DNA from: Pseudomonadota bacterium
GTDB taxonomy: Bacteria; Pseudomonadota; Gammaproteobacteria; Steroidobacterales; Steroidobacteraceae
DNA: 7,766 bases
Assembly (NCBI GenBank): GCA_947454665.1
Contig: CANGMU010000103.1
Span: 1 to 7,766, forward strand
Reading direction: 5' to 3'
Shown: in pieces, positions 1 through 7,036 of the stretch
Numbering within the stretch: position 1 is the stretch's first letter
How the letters are laid out: the number at the start of each line of letters is the position of its first letter
The notes under the pieces: model-generated
Databases searched by the model: none
Told to the model about the DNA's origin: nothing
The model's input: only the letters and a program-made list of their open reading frames with translations
Made by a program: the position numbers and the translations under genes

Positions 1-1507
1 GCGGCTCGACCGCCCTGCAGGCCTCGACCTTGGCGTAGCCCACATCGCCCAGCAGGTGCTGCGCGCGATCGAAGACGTGGTTCACCGCCTCGACCAGCCC
101 CTTCGTCGAGCGGAAATTGCCGGTCAGCGTGTGGATGCCCGCCGCATCTTCACGTGCTTCGAGATAGGTTGCGAGGTCCGCGCCGCGGAAGCGGTAAATG
201 GCCTGCTTCGGGTCGCCGATCATCACCAGTGACGCAGGCGTCGGGTGCAGATCGCGATAGATGCAGGACAGCGCGCCGTACTGCCAGGGGTCGGTGTCCT
301 GGAATTCATCGACCAGCGCCACCGGATAGAGCTCGCGCAGACGACGGGCCAGGGCCTCGCCGCGTTCTTCATCGTGCAGGGCCGTGTACATCCGCTGCAG
401 CAAGTCGCTGAAGTCGAACTGCGCCAGGCGCGACTTGCGCTGGGCCAGGGCCTCGCGCAGCGCCCGGGCGACATGCGCGAGCAGGGGCTCGAGGGAGGGC
501 GCAGGCCCCGTGTCGACGACCGTATCGAGCAAGCGATAGGCCTCATGCTGCGGCCAGGTCTTCGCGGCAGCGGCTTTCGAGGCATCGATCTTGTGCTGGC
601 TGAACCGCTTGAGGTCGTCAGCCGGGAGCGAGGCGCCTTCGCTCCAGTCGCGCATGATATGTAGGTACTTCGCGTGGCTGGGCGCCTGGTAGATATTGTT
701 CTTGAGGACCTTGCTGGTCATCGCCTCGAGCAGACTCGATTCGATCGACTCGATGTCCGCGCGCCAGGCCTCGCGGGCGGCGCGCTGCGCGGACTCGAAG
801 CGATCCGACCAGGCGCGCAGGGTGGCGAACCACTCGTCCGGCGACTGGGGCGCCGTGTCCAGGGCTGCGTCGGGCTTGCGGTCCAGCCGCGTGAGCAAGG
901 GCTGTACCGCTTCGAGCAGCTTGTCCGGCGTCTTCGGCACCTCGTCCGCGGCACGCAGCGCCTCGGCATCGGCCAGATAGAACCAGCGGCGCCAGTAATC
1001 GCGCACCACCTCCTGCAGCAGGGCCTTCGGGTCTTCGACGCGTTCCTGGTCGAAAAGGCTCACGCTGTCGAAGGCATGCTGGCGCAGCATGCGGCTGCAC
1101 CAGCCATGGATCGTGTGGATCGCGGCCTCGTCCATCCACTGCGCGGCGGCTTCCAGCTGGCGCGCGTCATCAAGCCAGCCTTCGCGGGGCCGCGACTCAC
1201 GCAGCGCACACAACATCGCGTCGTGATCCTTGCCTTCCGGCGTCGGCAGCTCACGGAACACCGCGACCGCTTCGCCGATGCGCCGCCGGATGCGGTCGCG
1301 CAACTCCTGCGTTGCCGCCTCGGTGAAGGTCATCACCAGGATCTGCGGCGGCACGAGCTTCTGGCCATCAGGGCCAGCGCCCAGCAACAAGCGCAGGTAG
1401 AGCATGGCCAGCGTCCAGGTCTTGCCCGTGCCGGCGCTCGCTTCGATGACCTGCAGGCCGTCGAACTTGAATGTCAGGATTTCCATCTTCTGCGGGGTGA
1501 CGCTCAT
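1..1507 (-). CDS. recB: RecBCD subunit RecB, N-terminal part (runs off left edge)
   Basis: This is the 3'-5' helicase and nuclease subunit of RecBCD (exonuclease V), which acts on double-strand ends during recombinational repair. About 502 codons are visible, with no stop before the edge. Superfamily 1 helicase motifs appear in order. The Walker A/motif I is EASAGTGKTWT at residues 22-32. A motif Ia-like VMTFTEAATQELRDRI lies near residue 60. The Walker B/motif II is LVDEFQDTD near residue 399, motif III is GDPKQAIYRFRG near 431, and motif IV is NFRSTKGL near 465. The C-terminal nuclease domain, expected in a family protein of roughly 1,200 residues, lies outside the window. The start is the ATG overlapping the recC stop (ATGA), preceded by AAGGGGG seven bases upstream inside recC. 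This implies translational coupling in a recC-recB operon. The helicase core shows no frameshift. Identification is by motif content and by its neighbour, and is very secure. Confidence 0.96.
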   Translation of the reverse strand, partial: MSVTPQKMEILTFKFDGLQVIEASAGTGKTWTLAMLYLRLLLGAGPDGQKLVPPQILVMTFTEAATQELRDRIRRRIGEAVAVFRELPTPEGKDHDAMLCALRESRPREGWLDDARQLEAAAQWMDEAAIHTIHGWCSRMLRQHAFDSVSLFDQERVEDPKALLQEVVRDYWRRWFYLADAEALRAADEVPKTPDKLLEAVQPLLTRLDRKPDAALDTAPQSPDEWFATLRAWSDRFESAQRAAREAWRADIESIESSLLEAMTSKVLKNNIYQAPSHAKYLHIMRDWSEGASLPADDLKRFSQHKIDASKAAAAKTWPQHEAYRLLDTVVDTGPAPSLEPLLAHVARALREALAQRKSRLAQFDFSDLLQRMYTALHDEERGEALARRLRELYPVALVDEFQDTDPWQYGALSCIYRDLHPTPASLVMIGDPKQAIYRFRGADLATYLEAREDAAGIHTLTGNFRSTKGLVEAVNHVFDRAQHLLGDVGYAKVEACRAVEP

Positions 1508-4500
1508 TCGGCGTCCCCCTTGAAGGCACGGACCAAGGTGCCGTACACCGGATCGGCCCACTCGCGCAGGCCCTCGACGATATCGGCGGTGCTGTCGAAG
1601 CTCCGTCGCAGATAGGGCGACCAATCGCGCTCGCCCTTGCGGCGCGGTGCGCCTTCGAAGGTCTCTTCGAGTCGATCGGCCTCATCGCGATAGCCGGTGG
1701 GATGCAGCAACTCCAGCGCCGTGCGACAGGGCAGCGGCAACGGTGCCTGCCACCCCGCACGCCAGGCCCTGATCCAGTCGCGAAGCTGCTTCTGCGCAGC
1801 GTCCGCGCCCAACCGCCTCGGCTGCAAGACCGCATCCGGCCCGCAGAGCACGGTGTTGATGTAATGGCCCGCGGCCTCCAGACAGACCTGCGTGACCCAG
1901 GCCGCGATGAACTTGTCATAGCGCGGGCGCTTGTCGCGCAGCAAGGCGCCGGGCCGCAGCGCCAGCTGCAGCCACTGGCCACCCTGGCTGCGCAGGCCTG
2001 CGACAGCACCGACGACCCGGACGCGATCCAGCGGAATCTCGATGGACAGGGCGTCCTCGCGTACCGGCCAGGCGTCGAGCCAGGGCTTCGCATGGCGCAC
2101 CACCGCCCGCGCCGTGCTGACCAGCTCACCCAGCACGCGTTCGCCTGCCGCGCCCAGCGGCAATCGTCCGGACAGCCGCAGGCGATCGCGAGCCTCCGCC
2201 TCACCCGCAGAGAGCCAGTATTCGATGAAACTGGATTTGGCCTGATGTTCTTCGAGTGCATCGAGTTCAAAGGGCTCGTCTTCATCGAGCGCTTCGTCGG
2301 GCTCGTCGAGCCGCACGTTCAGGCGGCTGCGCCAGAAGGTTTCGACCGGCTGTTTCACGAAACGCTTCAGCTCGTCGAGCGTGATCGATTCCGGCGCGAC
2401 CAGCGCGGCCGCACCCACACCAGGCACCCGCGTGGGCAGAGCGCCTGGCGAAATCGGCTGCCAGTCGGTGTCGTAGGTCCTGAATGCGGGCTGTGCAGCG
2501 GGCGCCGCTTCGAAATACTGGCGCGAAAACGGCTGCAAGGGCTGCAGCTGCGGCTCGTCCTTGGTCTTGAAACGTCGCGCGAGTTCATCGCGCAGCTGGC
2601 CGATCACGACCGACGGCGCAAGCTCCGCGTTGTCCGTGACGCGATGACCGACCCAGCTGACATAGAGCTTTTCGCGCGCGGACAGCAGCGCCTCGAGGAA
2701 CAGGTAACGGTCATCATCGCGGCGTGAGCGATCACCCGGTCGCCAGCCGTGCGTCATCAGGTCGAAGTCACGCGGCGTACCGCGGCGCGGGTAGGCGCCA
2801 TCGTTCATGCCGAGCAGGCAGACAACACGGAACGGGATGGATCGCATCGGCATCAGCGTGGCGAACTGCACGCCACCGCCGAAGAAACGCTGCTGCAGGC
2901 CGGTGCTTTCCACGGCGGCCAGCCAGTGTTCACGGACGACAAGCAGCGGCACTGCCTGCTCGAAGCCCGCGGTGTCACAGAGCGCCTGCCATTGCACGAG
3001 TTGTTCGCGCAGTCGCTGCAACAAGCGTGCTGCGTCGTCGTCACCCTTCGCATCGAAAAAACGATCCAGCAGCAGGTCGAGCCGCTTCACCCATTCTGCA
3101 GGGCGCTGCGGTTCGCGCAGCTCACCCAGCGTCGTGCGCATCGCCTCGATCCAGGCCGCCAAACCGCCCACGCGTTGCGCGGCGAGGCCGGTCATGCCGG
3201 CCACTGGCAGCACGTCCTGCCAGGGCGCTTCACCCGGGATCGCATAGCCCAGCAGCAGGCGTTCGAGGCCCGCGGCCCAGGTGTTCTGCGCGAGCGTCGG
3301 CAGCCCGTTCGGCACGCCGTGCTCGGCGCGGTGCGCGCCATCGAGGCCCCAGCGCACGATGGCTTTTTCCAGCGCATCGCGCAGCGATTCGATGTCGGAT
3401 TCGCTGAGATCAAAGCGCCTGCGGATCGCGGCGACTTCGAACAGCGACAGCCAATCTGTCATGGCGACGCGCGAGTCCGGCAGATGGAGCAAGCGTTCCA
3501 GCGCCTGCACCAGGGGCTGTTCGCGTGCAGAGGTGTCCGCGACGCTGTAAGGCAGATGTCGGGCGTGCTTCTTCTCGAAGCGGCCGAACACGGCCTGGAT
3601 GTGGGACACGAACTCCGTCATGTCCGGGACCATCACCATGATGTCGGAGGGCTGCAGCGAAGCCTCTGCATCCAGCAGCGCCAGCAGGTGATCGTGCAGC
3701 ACCTCGACTTCGCGCTGCGCGGAATGCGCCTGCACGAAAGTCACCGATCCATCGATGGGGATGTCTTCCGGCTCGGGCGGCAAGGGCTCGAGGTTCAGGA
3801 TGGCCGATTGCAGGCGTGCCAGACGCGTCGTCTTCCCGGGGTCGGTGAACCAGTCCACGCGCGGCAACTGATGCGGCTGGCTTTCAGTCTGGTCAAAGCC
3901 ATCGAGCAGGTGCAGGTAGTCGCGGCCCTGCTTGCCCAGCGAGGCCAGTAGCGGCGGAGCCTCGGCATGCAGGTCCAGATCTTCGCGCGGGCTGCGACGA
4001 TGCTGCGCCAGCTTCTTGAGCAGCTCGCGGCCTTCGACGATGTCCGCCCAGTGGAACTGGCAAGGGTTCTGAACCGCCACGATCACCTGGCAGACGCGTC
4101 CCAGCTGCGCGAGCGCTTCGACCGACTGCATCGGCAGCGCCGAAATGCCGAACACGAAGAGCCGCGAGGGCAGGCCTGCGGGGCGAACGCCGTCATGCGT
4201 CGTGATCGCCTCGACGAAGGCGCGGTGCACGGCCGCGCGCGAGGTGTTCTCGTGGCGCGGGCCCACGTCGCTGCGCAATGCGCGCCAAAGCGCCGGCTGC
4301 CAGCGGTGTTCATCGGGTGCGGTGCTGTCGTCGCCGTGCTCCCAGGCATCGAGCCAGTCCGCACGATATTGCTGATAGCCATCGAAGACGTCGGCCACCT
4401 GCTGCGCCAGCTGCCAGGCGCGACGTCCGTCATCGTCGCCCTGCAGGTAGTGCGCGAGCGGCGCGTAAAGCGTTTCGTCGGCGTTCACGCAGGCTGGCAA

Positions 4501-4827
4501 CAGCCGCAGCAAACGCCAGGTCAGCGCGCCCTTGTCGAAGACCAGCTGCGAGGGCACGGCCTCGCGACCCAGCACCGCGCGATACGCACGCCACAGGAAG
4601 GTGGAGGGCAGGTCGATATCCGTCGCGGCGCAGATGCCAAAGGCCTCGTCATCGGCCAGGGCCTGCTGCAGCCAGTGCTTCATGCCGTTGCTCTGCACGA
4701 GGAAGACCTCGCGCTCGAGCGGCGACAGCGGCCGCCGCCGGATCGTGTCGATCACCAGGTCGCGCAGGTCTTCGAGGCGATTGCCGTGCAGGACGAGGAA
4801 ACCGGTGGGCGTGGGCAGGGCAGACAT
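1504..4827 (-). CDS. recC: RecBCD subunit RecC
   Basis: RecC is the Chi-recognition and scaffold subunit of RecBCD; it splits the duplex ends and feeds the strands to RecB and RecD. The protein is 1,107 residues, close to the 1,122 of E. coli RecC. The N-terminus has the family opening HGNRLEDLRD (residues 14-23) and VFLVQSNGMKHWLQ (about 42-55), followed by the inactive helicase-like core. In the centre are LMPMRSIPFRVVCLLGMNDG with AYPRRG (around 655-680) and GDRSRRDDDRYLFLEALLSA (around 697-716), then LYVSWVGH. These are near identical to E. coli RecC as I remember it. The C-terminal third is the nuclease-like domain, where catalytic residues are typically missing in RecC. The start is the ATG at 4827. 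No strong Shine-Dalgarno sequence precedes it (CGCCTCTT), so translation may be modest, in keeping with a low-abundance enzyme. It heads recC-recB and is transcribed away from the brnTA block. Confidence 0.97.
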   Translation of the reverse strand: MSALPTPTGFLVLHGNRLEDLRDLVIDTIRRRPLSPLEREVFLVQSNGMKHWLQQALADDEAFGICAATDIDLPSTFLWRAYRAVLGREAVPSQLVFDKGALTWRLLRLLPACVNADETLYAPLAHYLQGDDDGRRAWQLAQQVADVFDGYQQYRADWLDAWEHGDDSTAPDEHRWQPALWRALRSDVGPRHENTSRAAVHRAFVEAITTHDGVRPAGLPSRLFVFGISALPMQSVEALAQLGRVCQVIVAVQNPCQFHWADIVEGRELLKKLAQHRRSPREDLDLHAEAPPLLASLGKQGRDYLHLLDGFDQTESQPHQLPRVDWFTDPGKTTRLARLQSAILNLEPLPPEPEDIPIDGSVTFVQAHSAQREVEVLHDHLLALLDAEASLQPSDIMVMVPDMTEFVSHIQAVFGRFEKKHARHLPYSVADTSAREQPLVQALERLLHLPDSRVAMTDWLSLFEVAAIRRRFDLSESDIESLRDALEKAIVRWGLDGAHRAEHGVPNGLPTLAQNTWAAGLERLLLGYAIPGEAPWQDVLPVAGMTGLAAQRVGGLAAWIEAMRTTLGELREPQRPAEWVKRLDLLLDRFFDAKGDDDAARLLQRLREQLVQWQALCDTAGFEQAVPLLVVREHWLAAVESTGLQQRFFGGGVQFATLMPMRSIPFRVVCLLGMNDGAYPRRGTPRDFDLMTHGWRPGDRSRRDDDRYLFLEALLSAREKLYVSWVGHRVTDNAELAPSVVIGQLRDELARRFKTKDEPQLQPLQPFSRQYFEAAPAAQPAFRTYDTDWQPISPGALPTRVPGVGAAALVAPESITLDELKRFVKQPVETFWRSRLNVRLDEPDEALDEDEPFELDALEEHQAKSSFIEYWLSAGEAEARDRLRLSGRLPLGAAGERVLGELVSTARAVVRHAKPWLDAWPVREDALSIEIPLDRVRVVGAVAGLRSQGGQWLQLALRPGALLRDKRPRYDKFIAAWVTQVCLEAAGHYINTVLCGPDAVLQPRRLGADAAQKQLRDWIRAWRAGWQAPLPLPCRTALELLHPTGYRDEADRLEETFEGAPRRKGERDWSPYLRRSFDSTADIVEGLREWADPVYGTLVRAFKGDAE
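1515..1521 (-). promoter_or_regulatory. Ribosome binding site of recB inside recC
   Basis: AAGGGGG on the minus strand ends seven bases before the recB ATG and lies within the last codons of recC. It supports the ATGA overlap start (1507) over the next in-frame ATG, seven codons further in. With the overlap it argues for coupled synthesis of RecC and RecB, as expected for subunits of a 1:1 complex. Confidence 0.6.
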
Positions 4828-4979
4828 AAGAGGCGATTGTGGCCCGGCTGAGGCTCAGGTTGTGAGCCGGTATGTTCGCCTGATTCAGTGCACTCGGGAC
4901 GGATTCGCGCGTCGCCGTGGCTCCCGGACCGGGTCAGGCTGCCGGCACCCTTCCAAGGTGCCCCATGCAGCACGAAACC
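4828..4979. other. Divergent spacer between recC and brnTA, no gene
   Basis: This non-coding stretch separates two divergent transcripts. I see no ORF with coding character. It holds a short perfect hairpin, GGCACC at 4944-4949 with GGTGCC at 4957-4962 around a 7-nt loop. It lacks a T-run, so it is not an intrinsic terminator. An 11-bp near-palindrome, CCCGGACCGGG, lies at 4923-4933. The recC promoter must lie here or overlap the brnT control region, but no good -35/-10 pair reading leftward stands out. Confidence 0.5.
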
Positions 4980-5008
4980 TTGCATTTCGAAGGATCGAAA
5001 TCCAGAAT
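4980..5008 (+). promoter_or_regulatory. Putative sigma70-type promoter of brnTA
   Basis: TTGCAT at 4980-4985 and CAGAAT at 5003-5008 are separated by exactly 17 bp. They match the -35 and -10 consensus at three of six and four of six positions. The start of transcription would fall near 5015, giving a short leader before the brnT start at 5026 or 5038. One inverted repeat fills the spacer and the other covers the end of the -10 box and the start point. That is the placement expected for repression by BrnA. The individual boxes are mediocre, so this is an inference from spacing and context. Confidence 0.45.
4984..5001. repeat. 18-bp perfect inverted repeat, candidate BrnA operator 1
   Basis: ATTTCGA (4984-4990), spacer AGGA, then TCGAAAT (4995-5001): seven-base arms with no mismatch and a 4-nt spacer. 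It sits between the candidate -35 and -10 boxes of brnTA. BrnA antitoxins carry a ribbon-helix-helix domain, and BrnT-BrnA is known to repress its own promoter. Binding here is inferred, not shown. Confidence 0.5.
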
Positions 5009-5025
5009 AAACGTACCGACGTTTA
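5008..5025. repeat. 18-bp perfect inverted repeat, candidate BrnA operator 2
   Basis: TAAACGT (5008-5014), spacer ACCG, then ACGTTTA (5019-5025). The layout, 7-4-7, is the same as the repeat just upstream, and the two centres are 24 bp apart. It abuts the ATG at 5026 and covers the predicted transcription start. Arm sequences differ between the two repeats apart from a TTT/CG element. They may therefore be two half-specific sites for one protein, or sites for different proteins. Confidence 0.5.
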
Positions 5026-5328
5026 ATGGGTGCTGACATGGCACCCACAGACATCGAATTTGATCCGGAGAAGGACCTGCGGAACCGCGCGAAGCATGGG
5101 ATCAGCTTGGCGATGGCGCTTCATCTGGACTGGGACAGCCTGGATATCGTTCCTGATCTCCGTAGGCCGTATGGTGAGGATCGATACATCGGTTACGGGA
5201 TGATCCACTCGCGCCTGTATTGAGTGGTTTACACAATTCGATCTGTTGTGGTTCGCATCATGAGCTTGCGCAAGGCAAACAGCCGTGAGGGATTGAAGTA
5301 TGGCAAAGAGGGTCCGAATACCCATTAA
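5026..5328 (+). pseudogene. brnT: BrnT-family toxin interrupted by an in-frame TGA
   Basis: BrnT (DUF497) toxins are RelE-fold ribonucleases that inhibit translation. The intact N-terminal part carries the family opening IEFDPEKDLRNRAKHGIS (residues 10-27) and GEDRYIGYGMI (50-60). Reading stops at TGA 5221-5223 after HSRLY, giving 65 residues from the 5026 ATG or 61 from the ATG at 5038. The same frame then continues VVYTIRSVVVRIMSLRKANSRE and on to TAA at 5326-5328. That includes the C-terminal R-I-x-S-x-R-x-A-x-x-x-E signature of the family and brings the length to 100 codons, the usual size. A Cys is common at the stop position (RLYCVV) in homologues as I recall them, and TGC/TGT to TGA is a single base change. 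The restored frame overlaps brnA by 29 nt, as in normal brnTA loci. Without readthrough the product lacks its C-terminal strand and helix and is probably inactive. ATG 5038 may be the true start, as 5026 abuts the palindrome and has no ribosome site. Confidence 0.85.
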
Positions 5329-5611
5329 GCCGGTGAACCGTCGCAGCAAGGTGCTGATACTGCCGACTCCGGAAGAGGACGAGGCCATCAACCGTGGCAT
5401 CTCGGAAGACCCCGACACCTGGGAGTTGTCCGACGAAGAATTCACTCAGTTGAGGCCCTTCCGCGGTCGCCCCTTGGGCAGCGGCTCTCGCGTGAAGGTG
5501 ACGCTGCGGCTGGACGAGGACACGATCAAGCGGTTTCGCGCGACCGGTCCCGGCTGGCAGACACGCCTGAATGACCTTCTGATCAGCGCGGCGAAGAAAG
5601 CTGGAATCTGA
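5300..5611 (+). CDS. brnA: BrnA-family antitoxin (ribbon-helix-helix)
   Basis: BrnA neutralises the BrnT ribonuclease toxin and, through a ribbon-helix-helix DNA-binding domain, represses the shared promoter. The 103-residue protein has the family's acidic central segment LPTPEEDEAINRGISEDPDT (21-40) and then RPFRGRPLG (52-60). The RHH region VKVTLRLDEDTIKRFRATG follows (65-83) and ends in the hallmark GPGWQTRLNDLL (83-94). The start ATG at 5300 has GAGGG eight bases upstream and overlaps the 3' end of the interrupted brnT frame. The gene itself is intact although its toxin partner is broken, so it may now act only as a regulator. The paiB start lies 25 nt after its stop, in the same direction, suggesting a shared transcript. 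Family assignment is confident; current binding targets are unknown. Confidence 0.92.
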   Translation: MAKRVRIPIKPVNRRSKVLILPTPEEDEAINRGISEDPDTWELSDEEFTQLRPFRGRPLGSGSRVKVTLRLDEDTIKRFRATGPGWQTRLNDLLISAAKKAGI

Positions 5612-5636
5612 CTGCCGACAGCGAGGAGACCCCACC

Positions 5637-6275
5637 ATGTACGTCCCGGACTTCTTCCACGAGGCGCGGCCCGAATTTCTCGCGGGACTGATCCAGAAGC
5701 ACGCCCTTGCCACGCTTGTCGCCACGGACCGGCAGGGCGAACTGTTCGCGAACCACATTCCCCTGCTGCTGCGGATTTTATCTCCGGACAATGCGCTGGT
5801 TGGGCATGTCGCGAAGACCAATCCGCTATGGCAGTCCATCGATTCGGGTTCTTCCGTATTGGCGGTCTTCCAAGGACCGGAGCACTACATTTCGCCGAGC
5901 TGGTATCCCTCGAAAGCGGCGCACGGGCGCGTGGTGCCCACCTGGAACTATGCCGTCGTACACGTCCGCGGCGTCCTGACCTGGCATCACGAGGCCGACT
6001 GGATCAGGGAGCAGATGCGCGATCTGACCAGGCAGCATGAATCAGGTTTCGAGCATCCCTGGAAGATCGAGGACGCGCCCGACGACTTCATCCCAAAGCT
6101 CATCGCCAGCACAGTGGGTCTGGAAATCCGCATTACCGAGATGATCGGCAAGTGGAAGATGAGCCAGAACCGGGACGCGACGGACCGCGCGGGCGTGGTC
6201 GCGGGATTGTCAGGAATAGGTACGGACGCAGCCTCGCAGACCCAGGCGCTGGTCTCAGGTCAATCCTCGCCGTAA
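5637..6275 (+). CDS. paiB: PaiB-type FMN-binding negative transcriptional regulator
   Basis: The 212 residues match PaiB in length (B. subtilis PaiB is about 207) and in its signatures. These are the start MYVPDFF, then HVAKTNPLW (57-65), VFQGPEHYISPSWYPSK (82-98), VVPTWNYAVVHVRG (103-116), and the C-terminal IGKWKMSQNR (145 onward region, near 170-180) with DRAGVVAGL. The fold is an FMN-binding split barrel. In Bacillus, PaiB works with the acetyltransferase PaiA in repressing sporulation and degradative-enzyme genes. In proteobacteria the role is poorly known, and a flavin-linked enzymatic role is possible. No paiA is visible nearby. The ribosome site GAGGAGA (5623-5629) is strong and well spaced. 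The gene follows brnA by 25 nt, so it is probably co-transcribed with it. Its last 16 bp overlap the 3' end of the convergent reductase gene, and the tail after about residue 190 (GTDAASQTQALVS) is low-complexity and likely disordered. Confidence 0.93.
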   Translation: MYVPDFFHEARPEFLAGLIQKHALATLVATDRQGELFANHIPLLLRILSPDNALVGHVAKTNPLWQSIDSGSSVLAVFQGPEHYISPSWYPSKAAHGRVVPTWNYAVVHVRGVLTWHHEADWIREQMRDLTRQHESGFEHPWKIEDAPDDFIPKLIASTVGLEIRITEMIGKWKMSQNRDATDRAGVVAGLSGIGTDAASQTQALVSGQSSP

Positions 6276-7018
6276 TCGCGGTCGGGGTGATCGGTCTCGC
6301 CAAGCTTCCAGTAACCGCGCGTGACCATCTGCGCGGGGGCCATGCCCCGCTCCTGAAGCAGGTGCCGGCGGATACGACGGATCGCGCCGGCCTCGGCCGC
6401 CACATAAAGGCGAACGCCTTCCGGCAGCGACGCACTTCGGATCGCAGCCTCGAGCATGGAGCCCGGCTCCGCGCCGCCATCCGCACGAACCAGACGCGTC
6501 AGGCGCGCACCCGGGTGGGCTGCATCCAGCGCCGCGGCTTCCTCGAAGGCCGGCAATTCGAGGAACACCTCGGCCGTCGCGTGGGCGGGCAGGGATTCAA
6601 GAATCGTCGCCAGCGCAGGGATGGCGGTGTCGTCACCGGCCAGCACCCAGTGCGTGGCTGCGTCATCCAGCGCATAGGCACGTCCCGGTCCCGCGATCGT
6701 GAGCGGCTGGCCGGCTTCAGCCTGCGCGGCCCAGCTCGCGGCGGGGCCTTCGCCATGCAGGACCATATCGACGGTGAGCTCACACGTGGCCGCATCGAAA
6801 CGCCGCGGGGTATAGGTGCGCATCACCGGCTTTGACTCGGGCGTCTCACCGGCAAACAACAGCTTGATGTGCGCGGCCGGACCCGACCATTCGAAGGCAG
6901 ACAGCGCCTCGCCCGTGAACACGATGCGTCGCATACGTGGGGTGACATCGGTGACGGATTTAACCGTGACGGCGTGGCGGGCTTTCTTGGGCTTGGGGGG
7001 GGCATCAGAAGTGGTCAT
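6260..7018 (-). CDS. Siderophore-interacting FAD protein (ferric-siderophore reductase family)
   Basis: A 252-residue member of the SIP family (ViuB/YqjH-like), cytoplasmic NAD(P)H- or ferredoxin-dependent flavoproteins that release iron from imported ferric siderophores. The N-terminal FAD-binding barrel shows the flavin motif RTYTPR (67-72), the phosphate-binding segment GPAASWA (91-97) and GPGR (110-113). The C-terminal SIP domain shows LAGDDTAIPA (126-135), YVAAEAGAIRRIRRHL (205-220) and the closing motif RGYWKLGETDHPDRDYGED (234-252), which is characteristic of the family. A basic, Pro/Lys-rich tail of about 14 residues precedes the barrel. The ATG at 7018 has only a weak ribosome site. 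The start lies 18 nt after the antidote gene on the same strand, so it may be expressed from the toxin-antidote promoter. No Fur box, siderophore transporter or biosynthesis gene is visible nearby. The particular siderophore is unknown. Confidence 0.93.
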   Translation of the reverse strand: MTTSDAPPKPKKARHAVTVKSVTDVTPRMRRIVFTGEALSAFEWSGPAAHIKLLFAGETPESKPVMRTYTPRRFDAATCELTVDMVLHGEGPAASWAAQAEAGQPLTIAGPGRAYALDDAATHWVLAGDDTAIPALATILESLPAHATAEVFLELPAFEEAAALDAAHPGARLTRLVRADGGAEPGSMLEAAIRSASLPEGVRLYVAAEAGAIRRIRRHLLQERGMAPAQMVTRGYWKLGETDHPDRDYGED

Positions 7019-7036
7019 GGCATGTGCTCGTTGTGA

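Noticed and set aside
674..1615. Plus-strand open frame of 313 codons opposite recB and the recC end
   Set aside because: It is a shadow of recB codon bias. The minus strand encodes helicase motifs across the same bases, and the plus-strand protein has no recognisable domain.
1702..4851. Three long plus-strand open frames (1702-2727, 2749-3951, 3967-4851) opposite recC
   Set aside because: They are antisense to a strongly conserved recC. Their Arg/Gln/His-rich compositions are typical of reverse-complement shadows in high-GC genes, and no family motif is visible.
4944..4962. GGCACC/GGTGCC hairpin as a terminator
   Set aside because: It has a six-pair stem with no following T-run on either strand, and it lies upstream of both flanking genes, so a terminator role is unlikely.
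4752..5054. Minus-strand 100-codon frame across the recC start and the brnTA control region
   Set aside because: It overlaps the recC N-terminus in another frame and crosses both palindromes. Its composition is not protein-like and it has no supporting ribosome site.
5258..5839. Minus-strand 193-codon frame opposite brnA and paiB
   Set aside because: It is antisense to two genes with clear family signatures; no domain is seen in it.
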